From Trinickia caryophylli (GTDB lineage Bacteria > Pseudomonadota > Gammaproteobacteria > Burkholderiales > Burkholderiaceae), in NCBI RefSeq assembly GCF_034424545.1, contig NZ_CP139971.1, positions 1-64,000 of the forward strand: a stretch of DNA of 64,000 nucleotides. The letters are read 5' to 3'. The notes under the pieces are model-generated. The model was not told where the DNA came from. It saw nothing but the letters and a program-made list of their open reading frames with translations, and searched no databases. This document shows, one piece after another, positions 55,039 through 64,000 of this stretch (position 1 is its first letter; each line of letters opens with the position of its first letter). A program made the translations under genes and the position numbers.

Positions 55039-55764
55039 ATGACGGTGTTTTTTATCGGCGCGGGGCCAGGTGACCCCGATCTCATCACGGTGAAGGGGCA
55101 GCGTCTCGTTCGGACCTGTCCGGTCATTCTCTATGCCGGCTCGCTCGTGCCGCCGGCCGTGCTCGAGGGGCACCGGGCCGAATCGGTCGTGAATACGGCC
55201 GATCTCGATCTCGATCGGATCGTTGCGTTGATTGCCGAGGCGCATGCAAAGGGACGGGACGTGGCGCGCGTGCATTCGGGCGACCCGTCGCTGTATGGCG
55301 CGATCGGCGAGCAGATCCGCCGGATCCGCGCGCTGGGCATTCCGTACGAGATCGTCCCGGGCGTGACGGCAACGGCCGCATGTGCCGCCACACTCGGATG
55401 CGAGCTGACGCTGCCCGGCATCTCGCAGACGCTGATTCTCACGCGCTACGCGACGAAAACGGCCATGCCCGAAGGCGAACAGCTTGTGGACCTTGCGCGG
55501 CACCGCGCAACGATGGCCATTCATCTCGGCGTGCGGCACCTCGCACGCATTGTGGACGAACTGACGCCGCATTACGGTGCCGATTGCCCGATCGCGGTCG
55601 TCTATCGCGCGAGCTGGCCCGACGAGGAGCGCGTGACGGGCACGCTCGCCGATATCGTCGACAAAGTGCGGCAGACCGACATCGAGCGCACAGCGCTGAT
55701 CGTCGTGGGCCGTGTGCTGGCGGCCGAGGGCTTTGCGGATTCGTCGCTTTACGCGCCCGGTTAG
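55039..55764 (+). CDS. cobM: Precorrin-4 C11-methyltransferase (CobM)
   Basis: This 241-residue tetrapyrrole methylase starts MTVFFIGAGPGDPDLITVKG, has ARVHSGDPSLYGAIGEQI, and PGVTATAACAATLGCELTLPG. It methylates C11. The ATG at 55039 has a GCGGAG site and fits the family length; an in-frame extension to 54931 would only translate the repeats upstream. Confidence 0.95.
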   Translation: MTVFFIGAGPGDPDLITVKGQRLVRTCPVILYAGSLVPPAVLEGHRAESVVNTADLDLDRIVALIAEAHAKGRDVARVHSGDPSLYGAIGEQIRRIRALGIPYEIVPGVTATAACAATLGCELTLPGISQTLILTRYATKTAMPEGEQLVDLARHRATMAIHLGVRHLARIVDELTPHYGADCPIAVVYRASWPDEERVTGTLADIVDKVRQTDIERTALIVVGRVLAAEGFADSSLYAPG

Positions 55765-55862
55765 GGCACGCTCTCGTGGTCGAATACTGGCCGATGTCCC
55801 TGGTCGTTGGAGACCACACGGGCATGTAAACGCGCCGCGGCTGGCGGGCGCACTTCACCGCC

Positions 55863-56948
55863 TCATTCGACTCGGTAGCGCGAGACGGCCTCGGGATTCC
55901 AGTCGATGCCGTTGCCGGCCGTCTCGTTGGGAATCGCATTGCCGTCGACGATGCGCATCGGTTCGCGCAGCACCGGATTCGCGTAGTCGTAGTACTGGAG
56001 CCAGTGTGCGGTGGGCGTGACGGCCATCAAGTGTGCGCTGATTTCCTGGTAATTGTGTGTGCTGACCGACAGCGACGCCGCGTCGGCCAGCGCCGCACCT
56101 TGCAGCCAGCGCGCCACACCACCGATCTTCACCAGGTCGAACATCAGCAGGTCGGACGCGCCGGCGGCGATGCACTTGGCCAGCTCGTGGATCCCGAAGC
56201 AGTTCTCGCCCATCTGGATCGGCGTGGCGGTGGCGGCGGCGATGCGGGCGTGGCCTGCATAGTCATCCTGCCGGGTCGGCTCCTCGATCCAGCCCAGGCC
56301 CAGTTCGTCGAGCGCGCGGCAGCGACGTATCGCTTCGTCCACCGTCAGGCCTTGGTTATAGTCGATGCAAAGCATCGAGCGGTCGCCCAGCACCGATTTC
56401 ACGGCCCGCACCACCTCCAGGTCCTGCTCGAGCGTGATGTGGCCGATCTTGATCTTCATCGCGCGAAAGCCATTTTCGACGGACTGTTCAGCCAGCTTGC
56501 AGCTTACCTCGGAGCCGAACATGCCGATGCTCGAATAGGCCGGAATCGGCTGCGGCGTGCCGCCTAGCGCGCGTACCAGTGGGACGTCGAGCGCGCGTGC
56601 GTGCGCGTCCCACAGCGCCATCTCGATGCCGGCGATCGCCATGCTGATGAGCCCGGTGTTGCCAACCAGATGGAAAAGCGATTCGAGTGCGTCACGCGTG
56701 TCGAGCGGTGCGAGCGGCTTGCCTTCGAGGTGTTCGCCGAGCGACGTGATGAGCGAGGTCAGCGGCTTGAGCACGAGTGGGGTGAAGACGAACAGGTAGG
56801 CATGCCCGGTCACGCCCTGATCGGTATGCAAGTCGATCAGCACGAACGGCGCATCGGCGATCGTGCCGCTGGCGGTGCGGATCGGGTTCGACATCGGCAG
56901 GCGTACTGGGGTGGCTTTCAGCTCGCGAAACTTGAGGCTTGGCGTCAT
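55863..56948 (-). CDS. Mandelate racemase/muconate lactonizing enzyme-family protein (enolase superfamily)
   Basis: This 361-residue enolase-superfamily enzyme has an N-terminal capping domain and a TIM barrel. Catalytic residues look like the mandelate racemase subgroup: AMKIKIGH (K-x-K), MLCIDYNQG (Asp), LGWIEEPT (Glu), QMGENCFG (Glu) and VSTHNYQEIS (His). The Lys and His pair allows proton abstraction from either face, so it is a racemase or acid-sugar dehydratase; dipeptide epimerases lack that His. It is the last gene of the minus-strand operon. Confidence 0.9.
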   Translation of the reverse strand: MTPSLKFRELKATPVRLPMSNPIRTASGTIADAPFVLIDLHTDQGVTGHAYLFVFTPLVLKPLTSLITSLGEHLEGKPLAPLDTRDALESLFHLVGNTGLISMAIAGIEMALWDAHARALDVPLVRALGGTPQPIPAYSSIGMFGSEVSCKLAEQSVENGFRAMKIKIGHITLEQDLEVVRAVKSVLGDRSMLCIDYNQGLTVDEAIRRCRALDELGLGWIEEPTRQDDYAGHARIAAATATPIQMGENCFGIHELAKCIAAGASDLLMFDLVKIGGVARWLQGAALADAASLSVSTHNYQEISAHLMAVTPTAHWLQYYDYANPVLREPMRIVDGNAIPNETAGNGIDWNPEAVSRYRVE

Positions 56949-57003
56949 CGATCATCTCCTTGGAGGGCGGTAAGGCGTACCGCGACGGCGCGCAATGGCG
57001 CAG

Positions 57004-57930
57004 CTACCACTGCGCGCAGACCACTACGAGCCCGGAGGTCACGAGCGCGATGCCCCAGCCCTCGATCGCCCCGAGTTTCTCGCGGAGGACGCGGCGAGAA
57101 ACCAGATAGCTGAACAACACCTCGACCAGCCCCAAGGTGCGCACGTCGGTGGCACCGTGCAGCGCCAGCGAGGTTAGCTCGCCGATGGTGGCGAGTGCGC
57201 CAACCGTGCCGACCATCAGCGAGAAGCGCCAGACGCGCAGGATCACGAGCAGCCCCGGGCGATTGGTGGCCAGCAAGTAGCCGCCGAGCAGCACCGACTG
57301 GATCGCCTGCGCCCACAGCACGCCCCACGCGCCGTTCAGCCAGGGCGTGACGTGCGGCTGCTGGAGCGCGGCGGCGCGATAACCGACCGCCATCAGCGCG
57401 AACAGCGCACCCGCACCGAGCCCGTAGAGCGCGGAGCGGCCGAGCCAACTGCCGGCCATGGCGATGCCCTGCCCGCGCCTCGGAAAGGTCAGGAGGATCA
57501 CGCCGAGCATCGCGATCAGCATGCCGAGGATCGACAGCTCGCCGGGTACCTCGCGCAGGAACAGCAGCGAGAACAGCGCGACCTGTACGGGCTCGGTTTT
57601 GGAATAGGTGACCGCCACTACGAAGTTGCAATGCCGGATCGCAACTAGCAGGAGCGCGGTGGCGCTCAGCTGCGCGACCGCGCCAAGCGTGAGCCAGCCC
57701 GCCCACGCCGGCGTTACTGTGGGCATGCTGCCGCCAAGGCGTGCAAGCAGCAGCAGCCAGATGGACGCGGCTGGCAGCCCGTACAGGAAGCGCACCAAGG
57801 TGGCGGGCAGCGTACCGGCCTGCGCCGTCAGACTGCGCTGCGCTGCATTGCGCACGGTGCGCCCGAAGGCGGCGCACAGCACGATGGGCACCCAGGCCCA
57901 TTCCCACGTGATCGAAGTGAGCGTTGCCAT
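57004..57930 (-). CDS. EamA/DMT-family transporter
   Basis: This 308-residue membrane protein of the drug/metabolite transporter superfamily has about ten hydrophobic segments in two repeats (e.g. VTYSKTEPVQVALFSLLFLREVP at the end of the first, TLGLVEVLFSYLVSRRVLREKL in the second). It may export the product of this operon, or amino acids. The ATG at 57930 is chosen; an upstream in-frame Met exists at 57981. Confidence 0.85.
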   Translation of the reverse strand: MATLTSITWEWAWVPIVLCAAFGRTVRNAAQRSLTAQAGTLPATLVRFLYGLPAASIWLLLLARLGGSMPTVTPAWAGWLTLGAVAQLSATALLLVAIRHCNFVVAVTYSKTEPVQVALFSLLFLREVPGELSILGMLIAMLGVILLTFPRRGQGIAMAGSWLGRSALYGLGAGALFALMAVGYRAAALQQPHVTPWLNGAWGVLWAQAIQSVLLGGYLLATNRPGLLVILRVWRFSLMVGTVGALATIGELTSLALHGATDVRTLGLVEVLFSYLVSRRVLREKLGAIEGWGIALVTSGLVVVCAQW

Positions 57931-58010
57931 ATCCAGGCCGTCAGGGGGAGGGCTGCTGTATCGGCACGGCAGGGCAGCCACTCGCCCGGTCGGCGCCGCC
58001 GGAAAATGCG

Positions 58011-58529
58011 TCAGTTCACTTTCTTCCAGACGGAGATTGGCACATCGCCGTTCGGACGGGCCACGACGCGATAACTCAATTCGTCACCGCGTATTCCGTA
58101 AGTCCGCTGTTGTTGCGCGCCTTCCCAATTCGGAAACGACGCATGTTGAATATGGAAAACCAGAATATGCTTGGCGGGATCGACTTCGAGCGTGCCGAAA
58201 TGCGTGCTCGAACCCATCACCGCGCCCTTGTATTCGGCCGCAGTGCCGGTTGCTTTGTCTCCAGAGCTGAAGCGCTCGCGTTCCTCTCTGAAAATCTGCA
58301 GCGAATAACGGCCCTCGCCGTCGATTATCAGCAGGCCTGAGGGCGCCGCGCCATAGTCGCGGCCGCGCGTGCCGTCGGGGTGTTCCACATCGGCCGCGAC
58401 CAGCGTCCAGGTACCTGCCAGCGCCGACGTCGCGCTGTCAGCTAGAGCGTGCAGCGGCAACGCGAGAGACGCGCACGCGAGTATCGCCGCCACGCCGCGC
58501 TTGAATGACCATTCTGTTTTTTTAACCAT
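58011..58529 (-). CDS. Secreted lipocalin-like domain protein
   Basis: This 172-residue protein has a Sec signal peptide (KRGVAAILACASLALPLHALADS, cleavage after ALA) and a lipocalin-like body beginning LAGTWTLVAADVEHPDGT, with GLLIIDGEGRYSLQIFREER and FGTLEVDPAKHILVFHIQHASFPNWEG. Such proteins bind small hydrophobic ligands or are of unknown function. The start at 58529 has a GGAG site at seven bases. It sits in the middle of the minus-strand operon region. Confidence 0.8.
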   Translation of the reverse strand: MVKKTEWSFKRGVAAILACASLALPLHALADSATSALAGTWTLVAADVEHPDGTRGRDYGAAPSGLLIIDGEGRYSLQIFREERERFSSGDKATGTAAEYKGAVMGSSTHFGTLEVDPAKHILVFHIQHASFPNWEGAQQQRTYGIRGDELSYRVVARPNGDVPISVWKKVN

Positions 58530-58812
58530 ACTCCGGCTCCATAATGATTTGAGTTCGACATTATTTCATTTCCATTACCGATCGATCAGCCAATCCTTTC
58601 TACTTGACAGGCTGCCGAAATACACCCCGACAGAAGCGGCCTTTCTGCACCTGCGTGATTGCCGCCGTAAGGTTTATTGCATTGCGCGATCTTAGCGAAC
58701 ATTCGTCGCTTTGGGGATGGTTTGAATTTCCGGTCTCATTGCTATCCTGCAACTGCTGCTGCGGCTGAAGCGGGGGGCGGGATGGGCGAGCGCAGGCATC
58801 GCAGTCCATGTG

Positions 58813-59976
58813 CTAGGCGGCGCGGACCGTGACTGTGGCGGCGGCGGCCACTGCCGCAGCCACAGTCGGCATCACGCGCTCGTCGAAAATGTCCGGGATG
58901 ATGCGCCCGGCATCGAGCGCGGCGCCATCGACAAGCTTCGCCAGCGCGTGCGCGGCGGCCAGCTTCATCGCATCCGAGAATTTCGCGGCGCCAAGGTCGA
59001 GGATCCCGCGAAACAGACCCGGGTAGGCCAGCCCGCCGTCGATCTGGTTGGGCAGATCGCTGCGCCCGGTCGCCACGATCGCATCGACCCCCCGCAGATC
59101 CGCCGGCATGATTTCCGGTTGCGGATTGGCGAGCGCGAAGATGATGGGGTGCTGCGCCATGAGCCGCATGTCGTCGGCCGTGACCACGCCCGGCCCGGAG
59201 ACGCCGAGAAACACGTCGGCACCCGCCAGTACCTCGCGCAGCGTGCCGGTTTCCCGATCGGGGTTCGCGTGCTCGGCGAACCAGAGCTTGGCGTCGTTGA
59301 GGTCGGTGCGGCCGCGATAGATCGCCCCCGCGCGGTCGCAGCCGATCAGCCGGCGCACGCCGAGGTTCAGGAACATCTTCGCGCAGCCCGTGCCGGCTGC
59401 GCCCGCACCCACCATCACCACCTTGATGTCTTCGATGCGCTTGCCCACGAGCTTGAGCGCGTTGACGAGCGCCGCCCCCGCCGAGATCGCTGTGGCGTGC
59501 TGGTCGTCGTGCAGCACGGGGATCTCGAGCCGCTCGTGCAGGAGCGCCTCGATGTGGAAGCAGCGCGGCGCGGAGATATCTTCCAGCATAACCGCGCCGA
59601 ACGCCGGGGTGATGCACGCGACCGTTTCGACGATTTTGTCGGGGTCGGCGGTGGCCAGGCAGATCGGCACCGCGTTGAGGCCGGCGAAGCGGCGGAATAC
59701 CAGCGCCTTGCCTTCCATTACAGGCAGCGCCGCGTGCGGTCCGACGTTGCCGATACCCGACACGGCGGTGCCGTCGGTGACGATGGCGACCGTATTCTGG
59801 CGGATGGTGTAGCGCCGGATCAGCGACGGATCGCGATGGATCGCGGCGGCGACGTGGGCGAAGCCCGGGGTATAGACGCGCGCGAGATCCTCGCGCGTGT
59901 CGATGCGAACCTTGCCGACGACTTCGAGCTTTCCGCCGAGGTGGGCGTCGAAAGCCGGATGGGACAGATCTGTCAT
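58813..59976 (-). CDS. NAD(P)-dependent malic enzyme
   Basis: This 387-residue short-form malic enzyme begins with an N-terminal catalytic domain (RYTIRQNTVAIVTDGTAVSGIGNVGPHAALPVMEGKA, with the Lys-containing strand) and has LEDISAPRCFHIE, PVLHDDQHATAISAGAALVNAL and a Rossmann motif VMVGAGAAGTGCAKMFL. It lacks the C-terminal phosphotransacetylase domain of the long enzymes. It decarboxylates malate or an analogue to pyruvate. A metabolic enzyme between ATP-grasp and lipocalin genes suggests a dedicated substrate rather than general malate metabolism, but that is inference. Confidence 0.9.
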   Translation of the reverse strand: MTDLSHPAFDAHLGGKLEVVGKVRIDTREDLARVYTPGFAHVAAAIHRDPSLIRRYTIRQNTVAIVTDGTAVSGIGNVGPHAALPVMEGKALVFRRFAGLNAVPICLATADPDKIVETVACITPAFGAVMLEDISAPRCFHIEALLHERLEIPVLHDDQHATAISAGAALVNALKLVGKRIEDIKVVMVGAGAAGTGCAKMFLNLGVRRLIGCDRAGAIYRGRTDLNDAKLWFAEHANPDRETGTLREVLAGADVFLGVSGPGVVTADDMRLMAQHPIIFALANPQPEIMPADLRGVDAIVATGRSDLPNQIDGGLAYPGLFRGILDLGAAKFSDAMKLAAAHALAKLVDGAALDAGRIIPDIFDERVMPTVAAAVAAAATVTVRAA

Positions 59977-60055
59977 GAGCGTTTCCGACAAAGCGGGGAT
60001 CAGAACCGCCGGCGAGGCCTCCAGCAGACGGTGGCCGCCCGGGCTGTCCGTACCG

Positions 60056-61366
60056 TCACTGGTACGTGATGTGAAAGCGCGCGTCCGATTCCTTCTCGAT
60101 CGTCTCGACCGATTGGGCGAGCGAGGCACGGTCGACTTCCCAGAGCGCGTCCATCACGCAGATCGCACGGTCCGAGTTCTCGAGCTTTGCACCGGCCTTC
60201 ACGTGCAGTTCGAGCACGTCGGGCGTGCGTCCGCCCGCGTCGTACGCGATCGATGCCACCGTACGGCCCTTCTCGCCGTACTTGCTGACGAACACCGTGG
60301 CCCGATCGCTGCTTGCGGCGACGGCGCGCCCGCCTTGCGAGACGCGATCCACGAAGCCGTGGAACGCGGGCAACTCTGCCTCGTCGCGCAACAGCAGCGA
60401 GCGCAGCCAGAGTTCGAGCATCGATACGCCAATGATTCGCTCGGTGCTGGCATTGATGAGGCTGCCGCCCATGCGCGGGTTGATCTCGACGATTTCCCAG
60501 CGGCGCCGCGCCTCCCAGTACTTCATTTCGACGTGGTATGCCCCGTTAATCAGCCCTATCCGGCTCAGGCACTCGGACACGAACGCGGCACCTTCCTGCA
60601 GTATGGCCTCGGGCAGGCACAGGGGGGGCGAGATCGACATGCTCTCCAGGGTGGTGCGCTGCAGGCGCTCGACGCGCGCCTTTTCGTGGACGCAGACCAC
60701 GCGCGGGCGGCCCGCCGCCGCAATCTCGAAACTGAATTCCGGTCCCTCGACGAATTCCTCGGCGAAAAAGCTGAATTTGCCCATGAAGATCGAGGACAGC
60801 TTGCCGTCGTTGTGCATCTGCGCCTGAATCGCGGGTAGGTCGCGCAGATCGTCAGGGTGGGTCAGGATGAAGCAACCAAACGAGGCGGCACCCCGCACCG
60901 GCTTGACGAACCAGCGGCGCGACGGATCCAGGTCGGGGCCGCCTGCCCCGGTCTCGATCGGCTCGCAGGCCACCTCGCTCAGGCCAGCGTCGCGCAGAAA
61001 CGTGCGGCAGCGGAACTTGTCGAGTGCGAGTGCGAGTGCCGCGCCGGGCGCATCGCGCGCGCCGAGCGTGGCGTTCAATTCGGCCATCAGCAACCGGTAA
61101 CCCTCGAAGGTAGCGATGGCGGCGCGCAACCGGTAGCCCGCCTGTTCGAAGTGGCGCGCCGCGACCGTGACGTCCTCCGTACGCAGCTCGGTTGTGTCCG
61201 CCAGTTGCCAGGCGTCAAGAAACGCCTGGTTGCGCTCGAACACGGCTGCGTCGGCTGGCCGGGAGCTGACGGCAACGAACGCGAGATCGCGCGCCGCGAG
61301 CAGTGCGGCCAGCTCCTGTACGAACGAATTGCCCTGGTGCATCAGCAAGATCACCGCGTCTTTCAT
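60056..61366 (-). CDS. ATP-grasp carboxylate-amine ligase-like protein
   Basis: This 436-residue protein has a preATP-grasp N-terminal domain, then the ATP-grasp core: the ATP-binding RWFVKPVRGAASFGCFIL, EEFVEGPEFSFEI and metal-binding VEINPRMGGSLIN. It should join a carboxyl group to an amine through an acyl-phosphate. Its ATG overlaps the stop of the fused upstream gene (ATGA), so the two ligase-type proteins are co-translated. Substrate unknown. Confidence 0.88.
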   Translation of the reverse strand: MKDAVILLMHQGNSFVQELAALLAARDLAFVAVSSRPADAAVFERNQAFLDAWQLADTTELRTEDVTVAARHFEQAGYRLRAAIATFEGYRLLMAELNATLGARDAPGAALALALDKFRCRTFLRDAGLSEVACEPIETGAGGPDLDPSRRWFVKPVRGAASFGCFILTHPDDLRDLPAIQAQMHNDGKLSSIFMGKFSFFAEEFVEGPEFSFEIAAAGRPRVVCVHEKARVERLQRTTLESMSISPPLCLPEAILQEGAAFVSECLSRIGLINGAYHVEMKYWEARRRWEIVEINPRMGGSLINASTERIIGVSMLELWLRSLLLRDEAELPAFHGFVDRVSQGGRAVAASSDRATVFVSKYGEKGRTVASIAYDAGGRTPDVLELHVKAGAKLENSDRAICVMDALWEVDRASLAQSVETIEKESDARFHITYQ

Positions 61367-63732
61367 TGCGTCACCTCCTCGGCGTGCGGCACTGTTTCCA
61401 GCGTCTTTTGGTAGGCCAGCAGCGCGTCCACCAGCTTGCCTGCGCCTTCCCGGCACGGATCGACTACCGGCAGGCCGGTTTGCTGCGCGAGCGCGTCTGC
61501 CTCGGAGCGATACTCGGCGTCGCTCAGGCCCGCGCTGTTGACGCTGATCGCCACCACCTTCGCCGGCCGCTCGAATACCGTGAGCGCCTCGTTGAGCCGG
61601 ATCAGCTCGGGAATCGGCCGGATCCTGGTTTCCCACACCTTGGTGCGTTCGAGCCCGAGCCGGTGGCAGAAGATCAGCGCGTGCGGCAGTCCGCCGTGCA
61701 GCAGCGCCAGCGCGATGCCGCTCGCGCCGATGTGATTGAGCGAGCCCTGGCCTTCGAGCACCACCCAGTCGTTGCCCTCGGCGGCGTCCAACACGACCTT
61801 CTCGGCGGCGCCCGCCACGAAGTCGCTCGGGATGCAGTCCACCACGATGCCGGTGCCGGAGATCAGCATGCCGGTCTGGCCGGTTGCGGCGAAGCCCGTG
61901 CGGATGCCGCGACGATTGGCTTCCAGACTCACTTCGAGCGCCGTGGTCTTTTTGCCGATGTTCGAATCGCTGCCGCAGGTGTGGGCCACGAAGCAGGGCA
62001 GCGCGAGCACGCGCGCCTTGTTCAGTTCGAGCGGCACCGGCTCCTTGGTTTCCCAGATCGTGATGCCGGCGGCGTCGGCCGCCGCGGCGATGTCCGGATC
62101 GGAGCGCAGCCGGAAATGGATGCAGTTGATGATATGCAGGCCGCCACGGATCGCTGTGATGATTGGCGCCTTCCAGTTCGGCGGGAGCTGCGCCGAATGC
62201 AGTCCTTTGCCGATCAGCAGCACTTCCGGTTTGGCCTCGAGCGCCTGCTCGACGTTCGCGACTACCGGGATGTTGCCGCCGTAGCCGATCACCTCGCTCA
62301 CGCGCTTGCCGGCCTGGGTGCTATCGATCACGGCAAGCGCGGATTCCGGCCGGTAGCGGAGGTAGGAGGCGGCTACCTTGCTGGTGAAGAGGCCGAAGCA
62401 GCCCTCGGCGAAGACGACACATCGTTTGGCAAGTAGTTCGGCATGGGTAAGCGTCCGCATGGGAGTCTCCTGTTGTAAATCGACAGAGGCAGTTGAAACG
62501 GGAGTGGTGACCAGTTCGTAGCGGGCGACGACCTCGCGGATCGACGCGAGTACCTCGCGCTCACTGGCGCCCTCGATCAGAAAGCGGCCGCCCTGCAGGT
62601 GCGTGTAGCCGCCACCAGTGTCCGTCAGCAGGTCGCCTGGCGCCGGAATCAGTTCACGATAGAGGCCGGGGATGCGGCCGAGCAGCGAGCCTGCCGAGAC
62701 GACTCGGCGCGGCAGCGGGGTCGGCCGCGGGATCGTCACCCAGCCGGCACTTCGCGGTGGGGATATCACCGGCAGCGCGACGGGCAGATCGAGCGCGGCG
62801 TCTACCCACAGGCGGAACAGGTTGATGCCGAACGCGCGATGAACCGTATAGGGCACGTCGGCGCCGGGCACGCGGGCGCCGACTTCCAGGAAGATCAGCT
62901 CGCCGTCGCGATTGAACAATTCGAGGTGAAACGCCGAGCCGCGCAACGCCAGCGCGCGCAGGCAGGCGAGCGCGAACGTGCGGCATGCGCGCGCTAGCGG
63001 CGTGTCGGTCTCGATCACCGAGCCGAGCGGCACGCCGGCCTCGAAGTTCAGGCACGACGAGATATAGCGGCTTACGCAGAGGAATAAGCAGTTGCCCGCC
63101 TGATCGAGCACGCCGTCCACGTGCAGAATCTCGCCGTCGATGTATTCCTCGATTTCGTACTGGCCCAGATCAAGCGCGACGAGCGCGGCGCGCAGCGCGT
63201 CGGCCGAGGCCACCTTCTGTACCCCTTTGCTCGATGCGCCGCGAATCGGCTTGACGATCAGCGGAAAGCCGAGTTCGCGCGCGCGCGTCTCGGTCTGCTC
63301 GCGCGTGGTGCAGGCGAACCAGCGCGGTACGCGCAGGTTCGCCGCCTGAAGGACACGCTTCATCTGTGTTTTGTCGCGGAACCGGTCGACCTCCGCACGG
63401 GTCTGGCCGGGGATGTCGAAGCGCTCTCGCATGGCCGCTGCCGGGTCGAGCAGGTACTCCGAGAACGCCAGCAGATGCGATACCGGCCCGTGTTCGACGA
63501 TGGCCCGCTTCACCTGCGCGGCGAGCGCCTCCGTATCGAGGAAATCGTCGACCCGATAAATGTGGCGCGGATCCTGTTCGAACGGCAGCCCGCGGCTGCC
63601 TTCCTCGTCGCAGAGGTAGCTCAGCACGTAGCGAGACGGAATGATTTCGTCGTATCGGCAGAGCTCATGATCCCACTGACGCCCGTTTCCATATTTCGGC
63701 CAGCGATTCATCACGAGGATGTGCGGTTTCAT
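61363..63732 (-). CDS. Fused ATP-grasp ligase / DUF1611 (DgcN-like) protein
   Basis: This 789-residue reading frame has an N-terminal ATP-grasp ligase (about residues 1-415: PLIVKPIRGASSKGVQKV, EEYIDGEILHVDG, IFLEVGARVPG) and a C-terminal DUF1611 domain (about residues 425-789). The latter has the P-loop-like GSDSNIGKKTTALEVSLEA and AATGQTGMLISGTG, as in DgcN, a D-glutamate N-acetyltransferase. No stop codon separates them. An internal ATG at 62460 with a GGAGA site could make the DUF1611 half separately. The start ATG at 63732 is ten bases after the stop of the preceding gene. Confidence 0.85.
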   Translation of the reverse strand: MKPHILVMNRWPKYGNGRQWDHELCRYDEIIPSRYVLSYLCDEEGSRGLPFEQDPRHIYRVDDFLDTEALAAQVKRAIVEHGPVSHLLAFSEYLLDPAAAMRERFDIPGQTRAEVDRFRDKTQMKRVLQAANLRVPRWFACTTREQTETRARELGFPLIVKPIRGASSKGVQKVASADALRAALVALDLGQYEIEEYIDGEILHVDGVLDQAGNCLFLCVSRYISSCLNFEAGVPLGSVIETDTPLARACRTFALACLRALALRGSAFHLELFNRDGELIFLEVGARVPGADVPYTVHRAFGINLFRLWVDAALDLPVALPVISPPRSAGWVTIPRPTPLPRRVVSAGSLLGRIPGLYRELIPAPGDLLTDTGGGYTHLQGGRFLIEGASEREVLASIREVVARYELVTTPVSTASVDLQQETPMRTLTHAELLAKRCVVFAEGCFGLFTSKVAASYLRYRPESALAVIDSTQAGKRVSEVIGYGGNIPVVANVEQALEAKPEVLLIGKGLHSAQLPPNWKAPIITAIRGGLHIINCIHFRLRSDPDIAAAADAAGITIWETKEPVPLELNKARVLALPCFVAHTCGSDSNIGKKTTALEVSLEANRRGIRTGFAATGQTGMLISGTGIVVDCIPSDFVAGAAEKVVLDAAEGNDWVVLEGQGSLNHIGASGIALALLHGGLPHALIFCHRLGLERTKVWETRIRPIPELIRLNEALTVFERPAKVVAISVNSAGLSDAEYRSEADALAQQTGLPVVDPCREGAGKLVDALLAYQKTLETVPHAEEVTQ

Positions 63733-63742
63733 GGTGACCCCG

Positions 63743-64000
63743 TTACTGATGGGTGGCGGGCTGGTGGGGCGGGGTGGAGTAGCCGCTCGACGTGGCGTGC
63801 AGCGGCTTGTCGAGCACGTGCTCGCCCTGCTGGAGCGCGTAGAGCGAGTTGAACGCCTTCTCCGTGATCGGCATCGGATAGGTGCCGGCCTCGCTTGTGA
63901 CGAAGCGGCGCTGCTGCCCGCGCAGCAGGTAGGTACCCGGCTCGTTGTGCGCGGCGTGCGGGCCATAGTAGATCGGTAGCGCGTCGGCGGCGCGGTAGGC
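63743..64000 (-). CDS. Unknown protein, C-terminal fragment (gene runs off the window)
   Basis: The last 85 residues of a minus-strand gene, ending ...PPHQPATHQ and stop. Visible stretches are NEPGTYLLRGQQRRFVTSEA and PMPITEKAFNSLYALQQGEH. It ends 10 bp before the ATP-grasp/DUF1611 gene, so it is in the same operon. I do not recognise the family from this piece. Confidence 0.6.
   Translation of the reverse strand, partial: AYRAADALPIYYGPHAAHNEPGTYLLRGQQRRFVTSEAGTYPMPITEKAFNSLYALQQGEHVLDKPLHATSSGYSTPPHQPATHQ

Overview
The window is high-GC DNA from a member of the Burkholderiaceae, most likely Burkholderia sensu lato (Paraburkholderia or Trinickia-like). The evidence is the 23S/5S rRNA ends, the IS407-group insertion sequence and a cobalamin locus of the betaproteobacterial type (CobG, a CbiG-CobJ fusion, CbiD, and CobN with ChlI/ChlD-like partners). 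The genus is inferred, not proven.

Layout. 1-665: 3' end of an rRNA operon (23S tail, 5S, terminator). 763-1996: a decayed IS3-family element. 2084-9866: housekeeping and accessory genes (M23 peptidase, GNAT, membrane metallophosphoesterase, small membrane protein, nitroreductase, siderophore-interacting ferric reductase with palindromic operators, SDR, nitronate monooxygenase). 9898-21720: a 14-gene minus-strand operon that looks like a cryptic biosynthetic gene cluster. It holds a SyrB2-type non-haem iron halogenase, a KASIII-like acyltransferase, two free-standing carrier proteins, an acyl-AMP ligase, a methyltransferase, a BtrH-like acyltransferase, a cysteine-dioxygenase-like cupin, two GNATs, an amidohydrolase, a hexapeptide-repeat protein, an antiporter and an MFS exporter. 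An AT-rich regulatory stretch with a 60-residue membrane ORF lies upstream. 22810-35485: PhoX-like Tat phosphatase, SbcD/SbcC-like (YhaO/YhaN-like) pair, WYL regulator, secreted protein, AlkB, acyltransferase-3, DUF1810 and unknowns.

35646-55764: the cobalamin locus. cobE-cobO-cobB run on the minus strand. A cobalamin riboswitch precedes the plus-strand Ni/Co transporter, cobW, cobN, chlI-like and chlD-like run. A second riboswitch (minus strand) precedes cobG-cobH-cobI-cbiG/cobJ, and cobL-cbiD-cobK-cobM follow on the plus strand. Together these cover most corrin-ring methylations, ring contraction, cobalt uptake and insertion, a,c-amidation and adenosylation.

55863-64000: a second possible biosynthetic operon on the minus strand. 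It has a partial unknown gene, a fused ATP-grasp/DUF1611 (DgcN-like) protein, a second ATP-grasp ligase, a malic enzyme, a lipocalin-like protein, an EamA transporter and an enolase-superfamily racemase/dehydratase. The set suggests synthesis and export of a small amide- or peptide-like compound, or amino-acid metabolism.

Short tandem repeats, mostly with a 9-bp unit, recur at gene ends and junctions across the window and are reported as a separate pattern.
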